From Pelodera strongyloides (taxonomy: Eukaryota; Nematoda; Chromadorea; Rhabditida; Rhabditidae): 64,000 nucleotides of DNA. Below are positions 47,042 to 59,000 of this stretch, piece after piece (the stretch's first letter is position 1; every line of letters starts with the position of its first letter). Location of the stretch: the NCBI GenBank assembly GCA_036852015.1, contig JAANDG010000439.1, positions 61,024 to 125,023 of the forward strand, given 5' to 3'. A program made the position numbers and the translations under genes. A model generated the notes under the pieces. It was not told the DNA's origin and searched no databases. It was given only the letters and a program-made list of their open reading frames with translations.

Positions 47042-50000
47042 ATGATGCAGATGTTCCGTCGTCCCCGCGAAGATAGCGATGATGACGTTGACGATTTTTC
47101 CGGAAGAGTGGTGAAAGCAAAGCCGATCAATCAGAAATACGCACAGAAGTTGGGCATTACAGGTATGTTTATACGGTTTCCGTGGCATATTTTAGATAAA
47201 GCTTAGGTGTACTGCTTACACGAAGCGGGCAAGTTTTAGGGGTTGGGTAGATGTAGCAACATCTTTTTTTTTGCTGTATGTGTGTTTCTTCTTGGGGGGT
47301 ACCTAGGTATAGGTATTGATATGAGAAAAGGAGCCTAGTAGGCGCATGCTTATGAGTGTATCCAGTTCCTACAGTAATGATTTAGTTTCATAAAAGAAAA
47401 CGGTTATCGGGAGTTCCAGAATCTGTCTATAAGTTGAAAAGCTGAAACGAGAACGGATGTTTTCAGGAAAAGATTTCGTGCAGGGAAGCAAAAAAAGTCA
47501 AACTGATTTTTATGGAAAGCAGACTGTAGAGCAGGTTGGTGGAGATTATTTTCCGTCTTTGTTATTAAGAATATTTTTGTAATATTAGCTAATTAGCTTC
47601 TCACCGTCTTGCAGAGAACTAGCTCAATGTGCTGTGTGAGAGTTGCCGAGTGTGCGGCATCTGGATGTGTATTATTTAGGGGGATGTTTGTCACTCATCG
47701 TACCCTGAGGGCGCGTTCGGGATTGCGAAAAGAAATCAAAAAAGTAGTTCGGGATGGCCGGTCGGAAATGTAAATCTTTTCCACAGTACACATAGCCCGT
47801 GGGCACAGAGGCATTCAAATTGTCTCCAAATAGTTCTGCATATCTAAATACCAGCCGTTCGAAGAGCCCTACGGGCTCTTCTCCGACTGGAGGTATCGGC
47901 CGATTGGTATCCTAATTTAAGAAAAATATGAGTCTGCCCCCTTCCCTCTCTGCTTCACACGTTAGAGTCATATATTAGTGGGAAAACGTATAATTATCGA
48001 TCCTGGAAACGACTACTTGTATTGTGTCATACAAATTAAACAATTTGACACTGAAAGTTTTCTTGTGTAGAGCGGAAATATTCTCTCGTCGCAACCTAGC
48101 ATAGCGCAATAGGTAGAGCGCTGGACTATGAAGGCAGAGGTGGCAGGTTCGAATCTCGTCTGAGGCGAATATTTTGTGTGTTCGATTTCGAAGGTATTTA
48201 AACTTTATGAACATGTTTCGTTACGTTCACACAAACAAAAAAGTAAACTCTTCTCCTTTATATAATAAGATAAGTGGTCTCTGTGCCCACGGGCTATATG
48301 TACTGTGGAAAAGATTTACATTTCCGACCGGCCATCCCGAACTACTTTTTTGATTTCTTTTCTTTCTTTTCGCAATCCCGAACGCGCCCTTACCCTTACT
48401 CCCAGAACGCGGAAAATTTGCATATTTTGAATGTGCTCCTTCTCCAAGTTTCACCCACTAATTGTAGGGTTTGGTGGTTCTGGAGCAGGGTATTATTTCG
48501 AATCGTAAATTTTGAGATGGTCGTATTAGTTGAGAGTCGAGCCATTCCGGAGAAGGTTGGTGCGCAACTTTACGCACTGGTTTATGTTATGCCCAGTTCT
48601 CGACCGAGCCTAACATGCCATGTGTCCTTTATTATTATGATGGGTGTATGATCATGTTTTAAGACACCCTCTGGTTCGGGATCTTCTGGAGCTCCTTTAA
48701 CGGAGGATGAGCGGAACAAGATCAGTGCGAAGATTCTCAAAGCTGAATTGAAAGGAGACAAGGTATTTTCTGGTTCTTGTTTTTAAGTTATGCCTACACT
48801 TTATTGCTGATATGTTTTAGTATCTATGGTATTAGTGTAAATGAGATGGCGGATAAATTCGCGATAGTACCGGGTACCTGGTTACCTTTCCATGATTTTA
48901 CGAAGGGACACTTCCTTGTTGTGTTCTTTGGGCAATTGGCCAATTCGAGGTATGTAGTCGAAGTTCATGAGATATAGTTACTGTATCATGCGTCACTTTT
49001 TTTGTAGGAGCTCGTCAAGAAACTGAAGCGAAAGCTGGAAGCCGATGGTGACGCTGATGAACCGAAGGAGAAGCATGTTGTGGGTTTATTAATCATTCTC
49101 CGTAAATGATATGACCGCGAGTGTATTAGACTGAAGCTGAAGTATTATTATAAGTCATGAGTGGTAGTGGTGTTACACAAACGGATGTAGACACAGAACG
49201 CTCACCGCTGGGTCTTGGAACGTTGGAACTCGGCCAATGTATAGATAAGTAGTTGTCGCCGATAGTAAATGCATGCGTTGTTCAGTTGAAGTCAACATTT
49301 GGTAGAAGTTGAAGTAAAAGCTATATGTGGGTAAGCAACTTTTTGCCAGCAGCCATCACTAATGGGCACATTTTAGGTCCTCATGAAAAGTGACCGCAGC
49401 GGAAATCTGATCCCAAGCACTTCACGAGACATGAAAACGGACAAATTTGCTGCGGTAAGTGTATTTGGGTCGGAACCTTAATTTTAATATAATTGTCACT
49501 GGGGCGCTGGTTGCTTGAGTTGTGAGCGGATAGTTGTCATGCGACAAAATTTTTAGAATCTTGAATCTTTCCTGAGGTCCAGATGTATTGAGTGAGAGTG
49601 AGAGGCCTCGGATATTGAGTGAGAGGCCTCGGAGGAAACTCAAATTACGTCAGCGTTTCGTGTACAAAGGATTTTTACCACCTTTTTGTCGGCAAAAATG
49701 TGATATACAATACCAGCGCTTTGTACATGATAGTAGGCGTAGAGGTCCTAGTACTTTTCATACCTTGTGCATATTTCCGAAGTGAGACTGAGTTATCATT
49801 AGCTAGTGTTTTAGGGTTCTTCGTCGCGGATGCAACGTGAATATGCAAAGGACCAAGACCTAGTTGACATGGTCAGGGAGGAGAAGACGGGCACTGCGGA
49901 AGACCAGTTGAGGTTGTTCGAGCGGAGTCTTGTGGTGAGTTGCTTTTTAGAAAATGTTTCGACCGCGATGCTTACTGTAAGTGGGGTCTGCTTGTGGCTT

Positions 50001-53000
50001 TTTATAGCTAGGGAGAGGGAGAGCGGAATAGTGTTCTTCTCTAAGATATCCTAAGCCTAAATAAGTCGAAAGGATTGCGTTATGAACTGTATATGTCCTA
50101 GACGCCACTCTGCATCACAGTCTTCACAGTTATAGGTTACACGTTACAGTCACACGTTGTTTCTCTAGAAAAGCGCCAAAATCAAGCGTCACGATGACGA
50201 GAGTGTGGATGACATCGCAGAGATGCAGAAGGGCAGGAAGAAGTACGATGAGAGGGACGAGAAGAAACAGAGAGACAAGATGAGACGAGGTAAGAACTTT
50301 ATTTTTATTTTGTTATTGATAGTAGATTTTTTTCATTTTGTTGAATACCTTTGTGTTGTTATTTGTGGGCTCTGTACCCGTTACCGTATGTATGTGGAAC
50401 GATGACACCTATGCTCTATTCTTATTATTATATGTTCTTTCTCCTTCTTTTGACGCCATTTAGTTCCCCCTAGCTAGGTCATAGTGTGCTCTTATACGTA
50501 CAGTCTCTCTTAGGCACAGTGGAATGGTTAGTAGTAGTAGTTCAGATCTTGAATCTCGACCAAAAATGACAATAAGTCTGATCCTTTATATGGTTGTTGT
50601 CAAATGTACAAGTGTGTTGTTGTTCCTCTTCTTTCCTGTTAGGTAGCACTCTTATAGTCTGATGTAGCTGTAGCAGATTCGTGTCGTAACACTCGGCCCG
50701 ACACGACGTTATAGAATTTCACGAGCCTTTTCACATTTTCACCGTTTAGTTGCTTCCTAAAAAGGAAACCTATGGTTCACTTGGTTTTCAAATAAGCTAA
50801 TTTTCGATATCTCACTTTCAACACTGCAACATTCTTTATTTGGCTACTTTTCAAAAAGAAATAGAAAAGCGTTTAACCGTCTCTATTTTCGACAAGCATG
50901 ACTCATTGGCGCATTCCAAACTTCTTTTTTCAACTCACCCGCTATTGGACTGAACCCATTGCAAATTGAAACGAACTGTCAACTCGGGAATCTGATTTAT
51001 CGTTTCACAACTACAAACAACCTTTGGAATATTGGAATCCGCGCGAAACTGTTTACCATCACACATTAACACACTGCATTTGAAGTGATTCACTGAGTTT
51101 AGCGGGTGAGACATTGCATATTATGGGTGACAGTTGTTGTCGATTAGAATTATGATTAATTAATACTATGCAGTACACGCGTACAAGGTTCCTGCGCAGG
51201 ACTTGCTGACTTGCACTGTCTCTATTGAATTGGGAATTTGAGGTTTTGTTTTACCCTTTGATCTTGGCTGAGTATCACAGAAATGGAGTTAGGGGACTTG
51301 ACGATCATAATAGTTCTCGATTCAAATTTTTTTATCTCTGATTACATAAAATTATTTGAGTTACTTTATGGTTGGTTAAATGGTGAATGCAGACCGATGT
51401 GTAGGTTCACGATCTCTTTCTCATTCTCGTGTTATCGCGAATGGAAGGACATTAAAGCCGTGCTAGGTACTTCCTTGTTTTACGTCCCGAATATGTTTTC
51501 GAATTTCGATACTCTGATCTGATCTATATGCGCGTTCACTTCTTTTTCTTCATTTGACCTCTATTTTAAATAAATGATAACTTGAGACACCTAATGTTTC
51601 ACATATCCTTTGAATGTAGCGTTCTCTTTTGGTAACGACTGGAAGAACTTTTGGAGTGTAGTGCGTTATTTTGTAGTTGGACTGTGGGACTATGTCACTG
51701 TTTCGATTGTACCTACGCTTCAATGGTTTTCAGGGCGAAAGAAGATCTTTTGAAAACTGTTATTTTATTTCAAAACACTTTACACGTATATACATGCACA
51801 AAGAAAAAAATACACTCGACAACTTGTCGTTTAATAACAGAAGTTGCTACCCAATGCCTTCTGGGGGGCTGTAAATAATTGATTGGCTTTCATTTTCAAC
51901 GAAGAAAAGAGAAACAAATAACACAAGCAGATCACATATAATGTTCAAACACATTGTCGTTGATCTTAAAAGATGCGATCGAAGACAGTGATGAACCCGT
52001 AAAAATAGATGAGATCAAGTGAGCACAACAAAGAAATACCGGAAGAATTTGTAGTAAATGAAGTAAGAAATGAAATTTTGCACCACACAATGCATCAATA
52101 CTAGGGGGATGTGCACAGGCAACAGGCATCAATACTGGGGCCGTGACAGATTCTAATTCGTGCGTCAAAAATAGGAAACCTAGTACGCCAAAGAGAACAC
52201 TAATACATATCAGAAAATAAAGAATATTAGCTCTATTTTCGAGCGGCCCGGAAATTGCGAGCGTTGAATTCGATTCCTTTGGAGGAAAGCTTCTTCATTA
52301 AACCAGCAATTTGCTCCTTGGACTGTCGGAGCGGGATCTCTTCTAAAAAGTAGATAATAAGTTTGTTATTATATAGAACTGTACAAGGATGATCCCCTAA
52401 TTCATGAGAATATGTGAATAGAATTTGAAAACATTTGCACGTTGCTCGCAGCGACTAATTGATCACCCCTAACGCGTGTATTAGTGAGGCTGGAATTGAA
52501 TGGAGGCCGCATCTAGTTCCAAGAACCGAATGCACATTTTTGAGTGGTTTGGATTGGTTTGGAAATCGCACATGAACAGACTAGCACATTCCACGGCAGA
52601 TTATCCACGTTGATCATGAATCAGAGAGTGTTTGAACCCGTGCCGGGTGTCGCCTTCACGCGGGTTATCGCTGATCAACATCTTTCTCGCTTGTTCACTA
52701 CCCGGTGTGTACATTCCAACCGTTTTGTGAGAAAAGACTACCAGGCCGACTCTCTCAATCATTTGTTTGCTACTTGCCCTGTCTTGTTCAGTTCATTCAT
52801 CACAAAACAGTTCTCTAAAATGCACTACTAGAGCAGAGTCGGCAGAGTTTTCAATGAGACAGTGTACTGATCATCTCTCATGCTCTTTTCTATCTGCATT
52901 CCACAGAAATGTTGTGTGATAGATACTAGCGTTTTGCTCGTTTGGTTTCGAACAGCGCGCACAAACCAGAGCTATTCGCGCGCTCTATCTTCGATAATTA

Positions 53001-56000
53001 TTGACAATATCGATCAATTTCCGAGGGGACACCCATTTTGCCCATAGTAGAGTATTGCAAATCAACCATACTCACAATTTAAATATAGTGTATAACTAAC
53101 CTTGGAACGGGTCATCAATGTGGTCAGCCTCACGGCATCGAATGTTCTCATAGTAGACTGCATGACGGAAGGGGCGCATCAGTCGAGGGTTGTCAAGCTG
53201 TGTTTCGCTCAAGAGCTCGCAGAATCCCTACAAACATGAAGTATTAATAAGTAATACATACAATATCTCTACAACACCAAGACTGACGAAAAATGAGAAT
53301 TAGACAATTAGTTCGAAAACTAACCTTCTCCATGTATGTGAGAGGTTGGAAATAGTTGACAGCTTTGCAACGTTCTTTATCGACACAGTGTTGAAGGCAT
53401 TCATCGTGCGCTGAAAATGAAAACGGTGATTAACGATATACAAGTAACTGTGAAGTATCAAGTATCCAACGGAATTAGTTATACTTTAAGTGTATTTTGT
53501 ATGTCGAGGAGTCGAGAGAGATCAAAACTTACTGTGAACAGAAATTGATGCAATCATTGTGCCAAAATACACGAATTCTGGAATAGCGTCGGATCGAAGT
53601 CCTTGGGAACACTCTAAAACAACAAAATTGTACGTCGGCGAAAAGAACTACCGCAAGCACCATAATGTCCAGATGTGAGTTACCATACACTTCTTCGGTG
53701 CAGAACTTTGTTTTAGGACATAATTTTGACCGCATAATATTATCATACATAAATATGAATGTTTACCTGATTCGTCGTATGTGACATCGTAGAAAGCCGG
53801 GCTTTTTGGTGGATTGAGATGTGCTCGGAGGTCGCCCCACCATTCGGTTGTGGCGGCGGTGGCAGTAAAAAGCACAGCAAACAATAATTGGGACAGCATT
53901 TTAGCTTGTATTCTCTGAAATCAATTTAATGTAAGATTTAAGAATTGTTTAAGAAACGCGTCTGAAGTTGCAGAATATGTCATTAAATAAAGCAAAGAAG
54001 TTTGTCGAGATTCACGTGAAACCTGCGAGACTGTTCAATGTACTTTAACGAGTCTTGCAAAATCATCATATTTGTGAATTGTAGTCAGGATCGAGGCTGC
54101 ATCACTATCTCTAGACTATATTCATAACTTTACAACAGTGTCAACAATGAGTTTACGATATGATTGTCTTTACAACAAAAATACCGACCAGTACCCCAAG
54201 TCAAGTACGTACAAAAACCCTAACAGTTGCGAGGCATAATAATAATAGGTTAGTTTTCATTTACAAATAAAACGATCAATTGAAAGCTATGTACAAATAC
54301 ACATGTGATGTGGATATAGGAAGGCATCCATCCGAAGCATTTATGTCAGTGAGGGTAGCCGACAACTACGACAAACTATCAAAAGTGAATGAGCGGGCGA
54401 TATTGTGGTAGTTCACCGCCGCTTCGGTCACTATATGAGAGATAGCGATGGGGCTGGCCGGGTGCGCAGTCCTAGCGGCTCTGCCTGCTCGTCACGCCCC
54501 CTTTCCATCTTTAGGCAAAACAGAGTGACTACATACTAATACTAAATACTACTACGTCACCTTGATAACACACCTTGACAAACTTGATGATCCATTCCCG
54601 TTAATGGTGACCTTCAAATTCCAATCCGTTTATCTTTATATTGGATAAACATCCTATTATTGTGTTTTTGTACACTACTTCTACATTCACTTAACACGTG
54701 AATGTGCTCCTCTGGAAACTTGAAAATCTAAATTTGTTTTCCATCAATCTGTTCACCCATTTGTCAACAGCTATTCTTTTCTTTTGCAGCAATCATATGA
54801 TCGCCGATGTCGGTAACATGTGATAATCACTTATTATCGCAAAACAATCACTTATCGTTTTGAAATGAAAATGAAGCTATGATGGGGGAGAAATTTCGTG
54901 ACTTATGAATTCTGATCAGTTGATCTCGAAGTTCGAGTATTCCACCACAGTGTCACCTGTCACCGTGCCACTTCATCATAATCAGTGGAGTGTTTTGCTG
55001 GACACTGGCCACTAAACTGTGAATTCAAGTCCCTGAAGGGGGAGATTGGGGCCATAGGTCATCCATGAACAATTAAGCGGAATGCCTTTGTACTTTGGAT
55101 GGGCTACTTATGATCTCACTAGTTGTCCACATGCCGCGTATTTTTGGCATTGTTTGTGAATGCTTGCTCTCATGTCTAATCTAGGCATTACAGAAAGAGG
55201 TCTTTGATTTGATCTCTGGTCGGCAACGGGCGATTTCGTCTATTTACGACGGTTTACTACATTGGTGATCATTTTTCCATTGGGTTTTAGATGTCTAGTC
55301 CTCATTAGGTAGTAATAACGCATGGTTGTAAACAGTTGAAACATTCCTCGTGTGTGTCTAGCTTTTCGGCAAATTAAGCCTTTTGGGTGTGTCAAATTTC
55401 GGTACTTTTTTGCGGTGATTTGCCGATCTCTTGTTCTTGTACTTGATTACTCGTGTTGCTTTTCTTTCATTAGAGGGGTGGGGGGGGGCACATTCCTTGG
55501 TTTATTAAGGGGTTTATTTTTCTTTATAACTTGTTTGCTACGTTAATGAACTTACAGTAAACCGTAAACAGTTTTTTTTTGTAGTATATTGTAATTGTAG
55601 TCTGGTTGGTTCACCTTCTTCTATTATGTTAATTCGTGACAGGATAATTGTGGCTGAGAGCACGGAAATGATACCCTTGCAGATGCAAATTGTAAAGATA
55701 ATGGTATTTTCTGCGCTCTCTTCCTCGTTTTTCACTCGTTACGTCACACTCGAGACGGAGCAATATTGCTTTTTTGTTGGGTATCGTTTCGTTGACTAGG
55801 TTTCCTTATGTGTGTATCGGTCATTCAATTCGGGAACACTTCTCATTCAGTATGTCTATTTTTGGACAGGGAACTGGGAGCTGCAAAAATGGGGTCTACG
55901 TCATCCGTCTCTGAGTCAACTGAGTCAACATTTATCGTAGTTGGAATGTTGGAAGGTTTTAGTTAAAGACGTCCGGTTTCCGTTCCTTTTCCTTCAATTC

Positions 56001-59000
56001 ATAATTATGTTGTATTATGGGTTGGACCAGTTGGACGTAAGAAGTAAGCCTCTAACACTCAGCCATCAATCCTTCTTCGACACCCCCACCCGACGCTGTG
56101 TAGGTACTGTGACTGTGACCCTGTACTGTAATGAACGGTTCTCAGCTGTTTTCTTTTATTGGAGGAAATTTCGAAAGATGTCAAGTTGGAAAAGAACAAA
56201 GAACTATATGGAAAACACGGTATCCTTGCAGTACAACGTGCACTTACTTACTAGGGCCAGTGGGGTGCTTTGAGCTGCACCAGCTGGTTGTTAAGCGTCT
56301 GGATGATGTCTTCCTAATGTCACTATCTCAAGATCTGGGGGGGGGGGGGTGGATTCGATGCTGATATACCGAACCGCAATCTATTTTTAGAAGTGGATTG
56401 AAATCGATCTGTTATCTACCCCCTAGCTGTTTTGCCGCGCAGACAAAAAGCACTGACACACTGCGCACCTCTAACTTTCCCTTCGCTCGGCGAATGGAGA
56501 TGTTTTGATTGAAAGTGTTTCATATTATATTTTCTCTTCGTCTTGTTGTCTCGTATCTCTTTTCGAGAGAGGGAGAGAGAGAGAGAAAGGGAGAGATAAA
56601 GGGAGAAGCAGCAATGAATGGGATTTGGGAAGAGAACACCTGTGAGAGATATTTCCCTGACTCATCCCGTTTTTGCCTATAAATCTATCTCCGCTGATGA
56701 CGAAAGCACATTCCATAAACGGCTCGCGCTCGGTTTCCCGCTCCCGCGCGGGTCAATAGAATAGCTCATTACAAGCTGCGCTTGACTTTTATTGCGTTTG
56801 TGGGATTGCTGAGCGGTCTTTGGTCACTTAGCGGTTTGCAGATGCAAGAACCAAGTTATTCCGGATTCTCGATTCCCCAGTCCAGTATTGTTAATCTTCT
56901 TTCTTAGTCGGATATTTTAAAGCGAAATGCCAGCTCCTTTGGAAAATTTGCATATTATAAGCAAATCCTATGTATCCTATGCTAATTTTGCGCGATAGCC
57001 GTGGACGATCGCGCAAAATTAGCATAGGATACATAGGATTTGCTTATCATATGCAAATTTTCCAAAAGAGCTGGCATTTCGCTTTAACTATTTAATAGAA
57101 TCTTGGTATTCACTTATTGTTGAGGGGGAACGGAATGTCAAGTCAAGCCGGTTCTGCATGTTGGGCTCAAAAACAAAGCTTGCGTTTTGAAGTTAAGGAA
57201 AGTGAAAATAGAAATAAGCAAAAAAGTGTCATTTAAGAAGAAAAACAATTTCAAACCCCTCCAAAAACTCCTTCAGTATGGGATTCGATTCATGTGGTGT
57301 GGACAGAGCTATTGCCCTTTAATTAGTAATTACGGTATGTGTCTTGTTTCGGTATTATGTATAGAGTGTGCTTGATTGAGTTTTTCTGTTCCCTGTTTGC
57401 TATTTAGGAAAGAACTAGGAATGGGGAACTCTCTTTTTTAATCTGACGACTATTCACTAGTTAGTTACATTAAGCGCTCGTACGTGTAAATGGTCAGTTT
57501 TGAGGAATTAGCGAAGTTGCGAACAGTGATCGGTAAAACGGTTCAGTGTTGCGAAAGAGAAACAAGGAAGGTAGGAAGGTCGAGTAACGGGTTTACTAAT
57601 GACGACAAGTGAATTGTTACTCGTCATTTTGTTGGACTACACCATACGCTGTTCGATATGCAAATGCAAGTGTGTAATGGTTACGCGGGTAACCGTGAAT
57701 CCACTGAGGAACCAAAATGATAGTGGACACATGGTAGCAGAGAATACAAGGTGTGAGCTGGGGAAAGTGCGCTGAAGCTACAGAGCCTAATCAATTCATT
57801 CGTGTTGGATCACATGATGTTGGGCGAGTGTGAGTAATATCTCATGTTTTTTTCGTGCGTTTCTATGTCACCGATTTGTGCGGCATGTGATTGGTGATTA
57901 TCAGTTCTCGACCTTGCATGCCTTCACAGTGATAGTGATCATCATCACCGTGATAACACCGCCATAGGCGATGTCACAGCACTTGTCGATCTTGTCCCCC
58001 TCTCTCCTTGAATGAAGTTCAGTTCAGTTTTGATAGTTGGGCGAAGAAAAGAGATTTAAGGCATACTGGCATACACACATTCCATTCGCGCCTTTCAACA
58101 TGTGAACTGTGACTATGGGACTGGAACGGTTTTTTTAAATTAAGTTCTTTCACTCTTTCGGTAGAATGGGTTATGAATATTAGGGTGTAAGTGGTGGGGC
58201 TTGCTTGGCGCAAGGTGGTTCGTGATATATATTATTTATGAATAAGTAAATAAGTTTAAAGGGATGGGGAACATAGAGGATTGAAATTTGTGGGCGAAGT
58301 AAGGGTGTATTGGCACTAATGCGTAAACGGAGTACTAGCCAAGGAGAATTATTGCATTATAGTATTTGGGGGGGGGGGGGACGAGACTGTTTTTTGTTTG
58401 CTTCCGGTACTACATACGTGAAGGGCGCATATATTTACCAATTTATTTCAAGAGTGTTGCATGTGTATCTTCAAGTGGGACGGGTTCGATAGTGTTGTGT
58501 GGTTCTGGTTGTAAGCAAGCGCCTTGTAAGGGGCTGTGACAAACTACATGAGTGCTATTCTATTGTAAACTGTGCAAACGTGTACAGTACAGTGTACTTG
58601 TTGAACCAGTTGATGTTATTGAGATTGCACATTTTGCCCACAAGCCATAAGTTGCTTTGTAGAGGTCTTTTTATGGGGGAACGTGGTTGTTTCATTATTA
58701 TAGAGCTGGTTGTTTTGCAAATGATAGACTATGCTAACTGTAAGATAAACTGATGTAGGCTTTGCTTTTTTTATTGGCGCTAGGTCTGTTGGGCTGGTCG
58801 CGGTATTATGGTTATGGTAACATCTAGTGAAAAAAATGGAGTTTTGAAAGAAACTATCCTATGTATGGGTTTCGTTTCTGGTTTCTGTTTTGCTTTATAA
58901 TGTGCATGTGCACCCTGTTCGCTTATGAAGGGAGGTTTTTTTAGAAACAACCATACCATACGTTATTACCATCAAATTTGGGGTGAGCAAATCCAAATTT

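Larger units (their letters stand above)
47709..48390. mobile_element. TIR element with about 105-bp arms, composite, in CWF19L2 intron 2
   Basis: The left arm at 47709-47812 begins GGGCGCGTTCGGGATTGCG. The right arm at 48279-48388 is nearly its exact inverse, ending CGCAATCCCGAACGCGCCC, apart from a short CTTT repeat. The interior includes a small hairpin (GAAGAGCCCTACGGGCTCTTC, about 47866), a tRNA-like sequence and a Helitron-like 5' end at 48236-48273, so it is a nested or composite structure. Confidence 0.75.

Noticed and set aside
57901..58023. Minus-strand stretch with peptide DKIDKCCDIAYGG ending KACKVEN and stop
   Set aside because: It looked like a terminal exon, but it is low-complexity (GATCATCATCAC-type DNA), has no clear acceptor and no poly(A) signal within 100 bases.
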